From NCBI RefSeq assembly GCF_014230355.1, contig NZ_JACLAX010000006.1, positions 62,001 to 126,000 of the forward strand: a stretch of 64,000 nt of DNA. The letters run 5' to 3'. Positions 47,093 to 55,819 of the stretch are shown here, piece after piece (the first letter of the stretch is position 1; every line of letters starts with the position of its first letter). The notes under the pieces were generated by a model. That model saw only the letters and a program-made list of their open reading frames with translations. It was not told the DNA's origin and did not search any database. Source of the DNA: Novosphingobium piscinae (GTDB lineage: Bacteria; Pseudomonadota; Alphaproteobacteria; Sphingomonadales; Sphingomonadaceae). A program made the position numbers and the translations under genes.

Positions 47093-49642
47093 ATGGTTAA
47101 GGGCGGCGGATCAGTTGCAGCGATGAAAATCGACGGGGTCAGATTGAACCGGGGCGTGAAGGTTCGCTTTGCCGGTGCGGTTCTTTCACAGATCGCCGGC
47201 ACCTCAGCCGGCAGTGATCGGCTTCGCATCGGCTGGTACCTGTTGGCAGACGACGTGCATTCAGCGAGTGCGCGATATCGCTGCTATCATTTTGCTCGCG
47301 TTCTCAAGCGTGATTTCGAAAGCCACTATTTTACGAAGTTCGCAGAACTCAAGGCCGCGATACCCGACCTGGATGCCATCGTTATCGTGAAGCGGCTTGA
47401 TCGATCGGTGTTCGATGTCGTTGCTCTGGCGCGCACATTCGAACGGCCGCTGTTTCTCGATCTCTGCGATGATCTGGCCAGCATCGAGTATCCCTCTCGG
47501 GAGGAAGTTGGTCTGGGGATAACCGCCCTTGCGGCCGCCGCACCAGCACTCGACGGGATCACTGTGCCCAGTGCCCTGATGGCGGAGCGCATTGAGGCCT
47601 ACTTGGCGGATTGTGGGGTGACCGGCCCGCGTTGCCACGTGATTCCGGACATTGCGGAAACCCGGGACCTCTATGCTGCTACGGAGACGTTCATTACCGG
47701 CAAGCCATCGTCGTTGTTGACGTCGGCCAATCCCAGCCCGCACGAAATTCCAGAGAACGTGGTCAAGCGGATCGTCTGGTTTGGCAATTTCGGTGCAGCG
47801 CACAGCAATTTCGGCATGTTCAGCCTCAAGTCACGAATGAAGGCGCTGCGGCAGTTTCATGCCACCTGTCCTCTTGAACTGGTGATCATCAGCAACAGCC
47901 GACCCGTGTACGAGGCACTGGTTGCGGACTGCGGTTTTCCGACCCGCTACGTGAAATGGTCTCCGAGCGCGGTCTATGCCGAACTCGAACGCGCGGATGC
48001 CGCGCTTCTGACGACCGGGGACGATGCTTTCTGCTCGGTCAAGTCCTCCAACCGCGTAATCCAGGCGTTGGCAACCGGGCTTCCGGTGATCGCCGACCGG
48101 TCCGAGGCGCTGGCCGAGTTCGAGGAAATCGTTTTCTCGGGCAGCATGGCCAGATGCCTGGAGGCCTGCATCGGGCCCGACAGCGCACCCGAGCGCGCCA
48201 AGCGTCAGGCTCTCGCCGCACGCCTCCTTACCCGTTACGCTCCAGAACGGCTTGGCTTGATCTGGAGCGAACTCCTGCAGGCCGCGATCGGCAAACGCGT
48301 ACTGGCGCGGTCTCGCCGGTCCGACCTTACGCCGCTGTTGTTGGTCTCCCCCGGGGATACGGTGGCCGATGTTGAGACAGCCGTGCGCGCACTGAACACA
48401 AGCCACGGCTCCGGCTATCGCCTCCTGGTCTCGACCGAGGCGCTGAGCAAAACCCCAGCTCTCGCCAAGCCAGTCAATCGCGCCAAGGCGCTACCCCGCT
48501 TTTACAGCGGTGAACTGCGCGGCATCGAGGCGCTGGTGTGGCGTTGTTCGGCGGTGCTGCTTGGAAATCGTCTGTCCAATGGAGCAAAGGCGGTTGCCGA
48601 TGTCGCCCGACGGCTCGGCCGGGAGGTTCTCGACCATGACGCCGCAGCCCTTTTGTCGCCTGTTCCCTCTGCCCAAGCCAAGCGGCCTCCTCCGTCCACG
48701 CAGTGCCCTGGACCGAATGCTCCCCATTTTGATCCGGATGGATCGTGCGAGTGGGCCTTTGTGGTGCACAGCAATGCGCGTGGCTGGATCCTAGATGCCA
48801 TTTGCCAAGAAATCGGTTCGCGGCAGTCAGGCAGCTGGCAGGTCGTCGATCATGTCAGGCCGCCGCCGCCGGCCAGGAATGTCTTCTTCAGCCATTTCTC
48901 GCTGCTCGAGATTTTCGATCAGAAGTACCCGGAAAGCCTCAAGGACAGCCGCGTGTTCCTGTGGTACACGCATCCCCGCAATGAGACGGCGCTCAGTATT
49001 GCCCGCAGCCTCGAATTGTTCGCCCGCACCACGCGGGTGATCTTTACCTGCGAGGACAACCGCCGTCTCTGGGTCGCGCGCGGGCTCAGCGTCGAGAAAA
49101 CAGCGGTCGTGCTGGGGGCGGCAGACCCCTTGCTGTTCGCGCCTCACCAGCGCGGCAACGGGGTGGTCGGCCTGTCATCGTCGTTTTACGAGCGCAAGAA
49201 CCCAGACCTGCTACTCGATGTGGTCAAGGCCTTGCCGCATCGCCAGTTCACGCTGCTCGGTCGCAATTGGAACCGCTACGCGCGGTTCGAAGAACTAAGG
49301 CTTCAGAACAATTTCCACTATACCAGTGCGGGTTACCGGGACTATCCCCGCATCTATTCCACGTTCGACGTGTTCCTCTCCCTGTCGAGCCTCGAAGGTG
49401 GGCCGATTCCGCTCGTCGAAGCCATGATGTGCAATGCTATCCCGGTGGCCAGCCGGACTGGTTTTGCGCCGGACCTGATTGAACACGGCCAAAACGGCTA
49501 CATTTTCGATATCGACGCCGGAGCCGAACAGGTGGCGGCGCTGATCGAGCAGGCCTATGCCAACCCGGCTGACGTAAGGGCAACGGTTGAACGCTACAGC
49601 TGGGACCGCTTTAGCGCCGATATCGTGGCGCTGGCCGAATGA
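47093..49642 (+). CDS. Two-module GT-B glycosyltransferase
   Basis: An 849-residue protein with two GT-B-like halves. The N-terminal half has LRIGWYLLADDVHSASARYR and SNRVIQALATGLPVIADRSEA near residue 330, a GT4-like donor site. A linker near 540-570 is proline-rich. The C-terminal half has RVFLWYTHPRNETALS, VGLSSSFYERKNPDLLLDVV and SLEGGPIPLVEAMMCNAIPV, a normal GT4 EX7E region. The start is uncertain: 47093 was used, 47123 is possible. Its stop overlaps the next gene as ATGA. Donor and acceptor unknown. Confidence 0.82.
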   Translation: MVKGGGSVAAMKIDGVRLNRGVKVRFAGAVLSQIAGTSAGSDRLRIGWYLLADDVHSASARYRCYHFARVLKRDFESHYFTKFAELKAAIPDLDAIVIVKRLDRSVFDVVALARTFERPLFLDLCDDLASIEYPSREEVGLGITALAAAAPALDGITVPSALMAERIEAYLADCGVTGPRCHVIPDIAETRDLYAATETFITGKPSSLLTSANPSPHEIPENVVKRIVWFGNFGAAHSNFGMFSLKSRMKALRQFHATCPLELVIISNSRPVYEALVADCGFPTRYVKWSPSAVYAELERADAALLTTGDDAFCSVKSSNRVIQALATGLPVIADRSEALAEFEEIVFSGSMARCLEACIGPDSAPERAKRQALAARLLTRYAPERLGLIWSELLQAAIGKRVLARSRRSDLTPLLLVSPGDTVADVETAVRALNTSHGSGYRLLVSTEALSKTPALAKPVNRAKALPRFYSGELRGIEALVWRCSAVLLGNRLSNGAKAVADVARRLGREVLDHDAAALLSPVPSAQAKRPPPSTQCPGPNAPHFDPDGSCEWAFVVHSNARGWILDAICQEIGSRQSGSWQVVDHVRPPPPARNVFFSHFSLLEIFDQKYPESLKDSRVFLWYTHPRNETALSIARSLELFARTTRVIFTCEDNRRLWVARGLSVEKTAVVLGAADPLLFAPHQRGNGVVGLSSSFYERKNPDLLLDVVKALPHRQFTLLGRNWNRYARFEELRLQNNFHYTSAGYRDYPRIYSTFDVFLSLSSLEGGPIPLVEAMMCNAIPVASRTGFAPDLIEHGQNGYIFDIDAGAEQVAALIEQAYANPADVRATVERYSWDRFSADIVALAE

Positions 49643-51345
49643 TGCGCCCGGCACAGGTGGCAGGCCTCGCGTGGTTGCGTCGGCAAATGCCCGAGCCATG
49701 GCTGGCGGAGAGTATCACCGCATGGCGAGCTTGGCAGATGGCGACCCGCGCGGATTTGCCAAAGCCCGGCGCCCGGCGCGTGGTCGTGGTGATCAGGGTG
49801 GCCTGCAGCGATGACATTCTGCTACACCGCGGTTTGCTGCAGGTCCTGGGCCTCACCGGATTGCAGTGCGTGATCGTTCTGGCCATGCCAACCCCGGCTG
49901 CTCTGGCGCTGGTGCGCCATGAAGCCCTGCGTGAAGGGTGGGGATTGTCCGCCGTCCTGACGACAGTGGCGGATTGCGCGGCTTTGCTTCCTTTGCTTGC
50001 CGGCAACACCACTGTGGTGTGCTTTCCCCAGCCTGCGCCGCTGCCCGCCGACCTGGCCCGCGCACTCGCTGCAGGTGAGGCATGCGATGCAGCACCCGGG
50101 ACTTGGGATTATGGCGTGATGGCGGGTGCTGCCGCTACGGTGGCTGACTTGCTGTGTCCGGATCTCGCGTTACCTGATCCCGGAGCGTTGGCAGCGCTGG
50201 CCGAAGCATTGCGGAACACCGACTTGCCGTCGGAGCCTGGTGGCGATCAGGAACGTCACGACGAGGACTCTACCCTCCTGCCTCACGTCGCCGAGGTCGA
50301 AGCTTGGCTGCGCGCCTCCGAGATGGAATTGCCGGATATCCATCCGGGCGATCTGATCACCGTTGCCTTGATCGAGCCGGACGGCAACCAGTCCATCGCT
50401 GCGGTCCAACCGGCGGTGCTCGGGGCAGGGGGGCAGGCCCTGTGCCTTCCGGCCCTGCCGCGGCACGCCAGACCGACACCCCGGCCGATGCAAGTTTGCG
50501 CCATTGGGCGCGACCAGGTTCGCGCCGCACGACCCGTCAATTACAGCCTGCCGGCAACCGCGCTCCAACCATCGTTGCTGACCGCCTATCTCAATCGCGG
50601 AGGGGGTGGAAATCCCGTGATTCAGGCCTTCGCTGACGGCACAGGTTGCCGTCTGGCTTATGCCGAGGATCATACGGGGGAACTGCCCGACGTACCGGTG
50701 GTGTGGGGAGTCCTGCGCGGCAGTGACAAGATTCTGGCACAGGCCAGGGCGCAAGACCTCCATTACTTCTACATCGACCATGCCTATTTCGATCGTGGCC
50801 ACGGACATTCCTATCGCATCGCGCGGAATGCCTACGAAGCCGGACCGGTGCGCAAGGTGCCGGACGATCGGCTGAAGATGCTCGATCTGGAGATTCATCC
50901 ATGGCGCAAGGGAGGACGTAACATCGTGGTATGTCCACCGACCGAATTCTTCGCTGCCGCGCACGGCTGCGAGGATTGGCTCGACACCACGCTCCATCGG
51001 CTGAGGGTCGAAACCGACCGGCCCATCATCATCCGTGAAAAGCCCAGACAGGGCGAGCCGTGGGTTCCCTTGCCTCAGGCTTTGGCCGATGCGCACGCCC
51101 TGGTGACCCATTCATCGAACGTGGCCATCGAGGCCGCCTGCCTCGGAACCCCCGTGTTCGTCGCTCCGACGAGTGCGGCTGCCCCGATCGGCCTGACCGA
51201 CCTGGGGATGATCGAGCGTCCGCGGTATCCCAAGCGGCAAGGCTGGCTGGCGCACCTTGCGTACGGTCAGTTCACGCTCGAGGAGATCACCAGCGGAAAG
51301 GCCTGGGACTTGTTGATGTGGCAGGAAACTCGTGGCTTCGTCTGA
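49639..51345 (+). CDS. Unrecognised GT-B-like protein
   Basis: A 568-residue protein whose function I do not recognise. The C-terminal part (about 340-560) contains LHYFYIDHAYFDRGHGHSYR, PIIIREKPRQGEPW and ALVTHSSNVAIEAACLGTPV, which looks like the donor half of a GT-B glycosyltransferase such as those in capsule or CDP-glycerol families. The N-terminal part is novel and has no membrane segment. Starts at an ATGA overlap with the previous gene and ends 14 bases inside the next, so it is one of a translationally coupled series. Confidence 0.72.
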   Translation: MMRPAQVAGLAWLRRQMPEPWLAESITAWRAWQMATRADLPKPGARRVVVVIRVACSDDILLHRGLLQVLGLTGLQCVIVLAMPTPAALALVRHEALREGWGLSAVLTTVADCAALLPLLAGNTTVVCFPQPAPLPADLARALAAGEACDAAPGTWDYGVMAGAAATVADLLCPDLALPDPGALAALAEALRNTDLPSEPGGDQERHDEDSTLLPHVAEVEAWLRASEMELPDIHPGDLITVALIEPDGNQSIAAVQPAVLGAGGQALCLPALPRHARPTPRPMQVCAIGRDQVRAARPVNYSLPATALQPSLLTAYLNRGGGGNPVIQAFADGTGCRLAYAEDHTGELPDVPVVWGVLRGSDKILAQARAQDLHYFYIDHAYFDRGHGHSYRIARNAYEAGPVRKVPDDRLKMLDLEIHPWRKGGRNIVVCPPTEFFAAAHGCEDWLDTTLHRLRVETDRPIIIREKPRQGEPWVPLPQALADAHALVTHSSNVAIEAACLGTPVFVAPTSAAAPIGLTDLGMIERPRYPKRQGWLAHLAYGQFTLEEITSGKAWDLLMWQETRGFV

Positions 51346-51925
51346 CGGCACCACGGCCATTCTGGCCTGCCCAACCAATCTGGCCCGACCCGAGGAGGCC
51401 GTCGCCTGGCTTGACTGGGCCTTGCCCGGACCGGACAAGACAAGTGTCGAATTTGTTGCCGTGCAAGCAAAGTTTGCGCCACCGCGCCCGATCAAGACGG
51501 TGAATCTGGCCTCTGGGTATCCCGCCGACCTGGCCTGGCTGGCATCCCAGCGGAACATCGTTGCCGGAGCCGGGCGGCTCCAGCCGTTCATTGACGCCCA
51601 GGCCTTGTTCAGCCTGCGTGTCTTTGTTGAGTTGCGCCGCGAATTTGAGAGCGTGACATTGCTGCGTGCGCTCGACAATGATCAGGTTTGCTGCGCGGCT
51701 GCTGACGCGAGCGGTCCGTTTCGCTGCACGGAGTCGATGCACGACACCGCTCATAGGCCCGCAAGGCATGGCGCTATTGTCGTGGACGTCAGCCATTTAC
51801 TGAGCCGCAAGGCGCTCGATCTGGCGTGGGACATTGTGGTGAGCGGGTCGCATTACGGCATGACGCCTTATTGCCTTTGCAGCCTGCTCAATGCCGCGGC
51901 GGCGATCGTCGACTCTGCTGCATGA
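51332..51925 (+). CDS. Hypothetical protein between GT-B-like genes
   Basis: A 197-residue protein with no recognised domain, signal peptide or membrane helix. The GTG start at 51332 overlaps the previous stop. VRVFVELRREFESVTLLRAL-type helical segments and HGAIVVDVSHLLSRKALDLA are visible. Its place in an unbroken series of coupled genes supports it being real. A function cannot be proposed. The next gene starts 34 bases after the stop. Confidence 0.6.
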   Translation: MASSDGTTAILACPTNLARPEEAVAWLDWALPGPDKTSVEFVAVQAKFAPPRPIKTVNLASGYPADLAWLASQRNIVAGAGRLQPFIDAQALFSLRVFVELRREFESVTLLRALDNDQVCCAAADASGPFRCTESMHDTAHRPARHGAIVVDVSHLLSRKALDLAWDIVVSGSHYGMTPYCLCSLLNAAAAIVDSAA

Positions 51926-51959
51926 GCGCCGCAAGATCGTTGGAACTGGAGTGGCGCGC

Positions 51960-54299
51960 GTGAAACTGGTCAAGACACTGGTGGCAAGGCTTTCGCCGCA
52001 GAAGCGCAAGCGCGAGATCAAGCGGGCGCACCTGCGCGCCATCATCGGTCAGAGCGATCTGTTCGATGCGGCCTGGTATTTGGAGCAGTATCCGGACGTT
52101 GCGGCTGCCGGCCAGGATCCGCTGGATCACTTCATCGCCGCAGGTGCAGCAGAGGGCCGGCATCCGGGTCCAGCGTTCGATGCCAGGTGGTACTGCCAGA
52201 AGCATGCCGACGTTGCGCGATCCGGCATGAATCCGCTGCTCCACTACCTCGAGAACGGGATGCACGAAGGACGGTCCATTCGGGCCGTCGGAGCCGCCGC
52301 CGCACTCGACGCGGTGAATAAGGGCCAGCCCGTCAAGTCTGCTCCCGACCGCGATGACACGCGCGCGACGGTTCCTCCCTATGCGACTGACTACGAATCC
52401 GTGTGGTGCGCCGCGCCTGTGAATTGGCGCCGCATGGTGTCTGAAGCTGATCAGACACGGCGGACGGTTGAGGGGTTGTCCGAAGGGCACCCTGTAATGT
52501 CATGGCGGGCTGCGTCGGACGGTGACCAAGCCGCCCCACACTTTGTCCGCGCCGAGGTCTTTCGCAACGCCTACGGCGAAGCATACGGCGAAGGCCTCAG
52601 CAAGCTCGGTACGTTGCAGGAAACCCGGCTGGGGCTTGCGTTGCTGGCGGATGCCTGGTTCGCTGACGCGGCAACCCTGATCCTGCGCTTTCCTCCGGCA
52701 GGGGTCCGGTCTTCATTCGTCAGGGCCTATCAGGCCGCGGATGATGGGAGTCTCCAAATCTGCGGAGAGGCAGCGGTGAGAACCGGTCTTCCGGCGTGCC
52801 TTGCGTTGCGTGTGTATCGGCCGTTCGCGCCTGTGCTGGTGACCTGTGAGGGTGAGGGCGGGGTACTCCGGGATAGCGCGGTCATCGTGTTCCCCTCGCT
52901 GCTTCGCGGCGGACTGCACCATGCGGAATGGCGGGCTGCGCAGATGGCGGACGGCCACGCCGACCTGGAAGCCTACATGCTGGAGCTGCTGGGCACAGTT
53001 GTCGCAGACGGTCCGCTGCTGACCGACCGGATCGAGGTCGATTTGGCAGGAGCGGTGGGCTCGGAACGGCTGTTTCAGCCCGCCCTGGTCGATGACCTGG
53101 CCGCCGTGTTCGGCGTCGCGGTAACGGCCGGGGCTGGAACACCTGGGAGGCCTATCTCGCAATGCACCGGCAAACTGACGGGCAGGGCGCGCGCCAAAGG
53201 CTGGTCTCTCCGCCGGAGCGGTGGTCAATGCGTGTCGGTACCAGCCGATTCCTTTCCCACGCTTGCGCTCCTTGTTGCGCCGCGGGAAGGCCATGGAGTC
53301 AGCACCGGTCGGTTTTGCCTCGCGGCTTCGCTCAGCGGTGAACCCCAGTCGCTTGTGACCATGGCAACATTGCCTGCCGCGTTGACCGGGCTTGATCATC
53401 CAGCCTTGCCGATCTCGCTGCCCCGCCCGGCGATAATGTCCGCGCTGGGCGACCAGAAGCGCGCGCGCCCGGCAACGATCCGCTTTCGTGACCCCCGGAT
53501 CTGGCAGGTCGATCCGCTGTTCCCGCTGTCGCCCGATGTGGCTCATGGGCTCGTCCTCGGTGACACCTTGCCCGACATTCAGATCATCGTCCGGCATGAT
53601 GGCGATCACCATAGCCTCGCCACGTGCCTGCTCGCGCTGACCCGGCAGACCTATGCCTCCGCGATCGAGATTGTGGTGATCGGCGGCGCAAACGATAGCC
53701 TGCTGCGCGACATCGTCGGTGAACGCGCGCAGCTTATCGGATCGTTGGCAGAGCTGGGCTGGGACGACGGTGATCCAGCGGCAGCTGTCCGGCCCGGGCT
53801 CGTGCTAGTGCTGTCGGAGCGCGTTTGCCTCCACGATCCGCGCAGCCTCGGCGCGCTGGCTGCTGCTGCCGGCGGGACTGGTGTCGCATCCGTGTCCTGC
53901 GTCGTGATGATCCGCGGCGACGGCCACCGCATGGAGGCGGAGGGACTGGCAGGGTATGCCCCTTACGCGCCCGAAGCCTTCGGCGGGGTCACCAGCGAGG
54001 AGGCTGCTCAACTGCTTTCCTTGTTTCCCGCGTCAGCGATCCCGGTTGGCGACAATGGCCCGGACCTCGTCCTGTACAGCCGCGAGACGCTCGAACGGCT
54101 GTGGACCAGCTCCGGCAAACCCGCTTCATTCGGCGCGTGGGGGGCACTGGGGAATAGGGTGGAGGGCATGCATGTGTGTCTGACCCTGGTGCGTGCCACT
54201 GCGCTGGCACCCCTGTCCGACGGTGCGGCACTGGCATCCGTGCAGCCCGGCGAGGGGCTATCGGACAGCCCCTTGACCATCAGGAGTTTCGGTCGATGA
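51960..54299 (+). CDS. Large protein with FD-x-x-WY repeats and degenerate GT2 domain
   Basis: A 779-residue protein. Residues 35-106 contain two copies of a motif seen in glycan-locus glycosyltransferases: FDAAWYLEQYPDVAAAGQDP and FDARWYCQKHADVARSGMNP. A GT2-like region begins near residue 540 (DIQIIVRHDGDHHSLATCLL, QTYASAIEIVVIGG). Where the DxD loop should be it has VLVLSERVCLHDP, so catalysis is doubtful. The middle 400 residues are unrecognised. GTG at 51960 with GGAG at 51948 was chosen; the frame is open from 51891. Its stop overlaps the next ATG (ATGA). Confidence 0.75.
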   Translation: MKLVKTLVARLSPQKRKREIKRAHLRAIIGQSDLFDAAWYLEQYPDVAAAGQDPLDHFIAAGAAEGRHPGPAFDARWYCQKHADVARSGMNPLLHYLENGMHEGRSIRAVGAAAALDAVNKGQPVKSAPDRDDTRATVPPYATDYESVWCAAPVNWRRMVSEADQTRRTVEGLSEGHPVMSWRAASDGDQAAPHFVRAEVFRNAYGEAYGEGLSKLGTLQETRLGLALLADAWFADAATLILRFPPAGVRSSFVRAYQAADDGSLQICGEAAVRTGLPACLALRVYRPFAPVLVTCEGEGGVLRDSAVIVFPSLLRGGLHHAEWRAAQMADGHADLEAYMLELLGTVVADGPLLTDRIEVDLAGAVGSERLFQPALVDDLAAVFGVAVTAGAGTPGRPISQCTGKLTGRARAKGWSLRRSGGQCVSVPADSFPTLALLVAPREGHGVSTGRFCLAASLSGEPQSLVTMATLPAALTGLDHPALPISLPRPAIMSALGDQKRARPATIRFRDPRIWQVDPLFPLSPDVAHGLVLGDTLPDIQIIVRHDGDHHSLATCLLALTRQTYASAIEIVVIGGANDSLLRDIVGERAQLIGSLAELGWDDGDPAAAVRPGLVLVLSERVCLHDPRSLGALAAAAGGTGVASVSCVVMIRGDGHRMEAEGLAGYAPYAPEAFGGVTSEEAAQLLSLFPASAIPVGDNGPDLVLYSRETLERLWTSSGKPASFGAWGALGNRVEGMHVCLTLVRATALAPLSDGAALASVQPGEGLSDSPLTIRSFGR

Positions 54300-55819
54300 A
54301 GCTGCAGATCTTCGTTCGGTCGGCTACCTGGCTGGAAACAGCCGGAACTCGCATCCGCTATCACCGGATGCGGGCAGAGCTGGCGCAGCTGGGCTGCGTC
54401 TGTTCGATCGACCCGATCAGCCGTGTGCGCGAGGGGCTCAAGCTGGGTGCCGATGTGTACCTGTTCAGCAAATGCCACGACGCGGGCGCGCTCATGATGG
54501 CGGATATGCTCCGAGAGGCCGGGGCGTTGGTCGGGTTCGATTTGTTCGACGACTACATTAGCAACGAATGCAGCCTGACCCTGTCACAGCGCGAGTTTCA
54601 AAGGTCGTTGCGGGGGCGAGCGGATTTCCTGCTGTGTTCTACGCCACAGATGGTGGACGCTGTGCGTGCCTATGATCGCGACACACCCGTCCACGTGCTC
54701 AATGACCCGTTTGCCCCTTTTTCCCTGGGCAGCTTGGTTCAAACGCTGCAGGACAAAGTCCAGCGCGCACGGTCCACGCGGTGTCTTGAGATCGTGTGGT
54801 TCGGTCAGGCCGCAAATCCGCTGTTTCCGGTGGGGATCAGCGATCTGGTCAGCTTTGGCCAAGACCTCGGTCGCCTTGGCCGGGCAGGGTGGGATGCGCG
54901 TCTGCGCGTCCTGACCAACGGGGGCGCACTTGACGTCGAGACCCTGGCTGGGCTGCGTCGGTTGCCCCTCCCGGTCGAAATCCAGGAATGGTCGCTGCAA
55001 CAGGAAAGTACCGCGCTGGACACTGCACTTCTTGCGTACATTCCGGTCAACTATCAGCCTTTCAGCGTTGCAAAATCGCTGAACCGCGCCGTGACGGCGC
55101 TGTCGCACGGAGCCCAGGTCCTGTCCCCGGGGTTTTCGCTGTATGCGCCGCTGGACCCATTCGTTTATGCGCACCCGGACGATCTGCTGCAGGACCTGGA
55201 GTTCAGGGAGCTAAGGCTCAATCACGCAACTGCAGATTCGCTGCTGCAAGCTTTCGCCGGCATCGCAGACCCGGCTGTTGAAGCCCTGTCCTTGCTGACC
55301 TTCCTCAATGGCTTGCCCCTCGGACCTTTGCGTCGCCCGGTGCGGCAGAGGTGCCAGCGTGCGATCCTTCACGGCGCAGAGACGGTGCCGGCCACGGGAA
55401 GCCTGTGCCGCGCACTGGGCTGGCTATCGTGGGCCTCGCCGTTCAGCGGTTTGGTCAAGCCGTTCGATGCGGCCGTGACCCTCCTTGAGGATGGGGCCGA
55501 GCCTGCAATTATCCTTTCGCGTGATGCGGTGGCGCGGCTGGCATCAAGCTGGCGCCGCTTGGCCGTCCCGCTAAGCGCCGGCGGAGTGTCGGGTTTCACC
55601 CATCGTGTGCCGCTGCCGGATTCTCCAGCAGGCCAGATCTTGGCCAACGTGAACGCCGCAATGCTCTCGCCAGGCCCGCTTCGTGCGATGCACTATCGAT
55701 CGATCATGGCGGCGACAGAAGCCGTCTTCAAGGACGCTTTCGGCGATACCACGGTGATCTGGTCCGAACTTGAACCCTATCTGGCGACGGCGGCCGTCGC
55801 CCCGGAGTCTGCGGGATGA
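54296..55819 (+). CDS. Unrecognised GT-B-like glycosyltransferase candidate
   Basis: A 507-residue protein beginning with KLQIFVRSATWLETAGTRIR and GADVYLFSKCHDAGALMM, and with LEIVWFGQAANPLFPVGISD near residue 165. These resemble the N-terminal and donor halves of GT4-like enzymes, also echoed in the 47093 protein (VWFGNFG). The C-terminal 150 residues are unrecognised. It is coupled by ATGA at both ends. The start at 54296 removes an open extension that lies inside the previous gene. Confidence 0.7.
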   Translation: MKLQIFVRSATWLETAGTRIRYHRMRAELAQLGCVCSIDPISRVREGLKLGADVYLFSKCHDAGALMMADMLREAGALVGFDLFDDYISNECSLTLSQREFQRSLRGRADFLLCSTPQMVDAVRAYDRDTPVHVLNDPFAPFSLGSLVQTLQDKVQRARSTRCLEIVWFGQAANPLFPVGISDLVSFGQDLGRLGRAGWDARLRVLTNGGALDVETLAGLRRLPLPVEIQEWSLQQESTALDTALLAYIPVNYQPFSVAKSLNRAVTALSHGAQVLSPGFSLYAPLDPFVYAHPDDLLQDLEFRELRLNHATADSLLQAFAGIADPAVEALSLLTFLNGLPLGPLRRPVRQRCQRAILHGAETVPATGSLCRALGWLSWASPFSGLVKPFDAAVTLLEDGAEPAIILSRDAVARLASSWRRLAVPLSAGGVSGFTHRVPLPDSPAGQILANVNAAMLSPGPLRAMHYRSIMAATEAVFKDAFGDTTVIWSELEPYLATAAVAPESAG

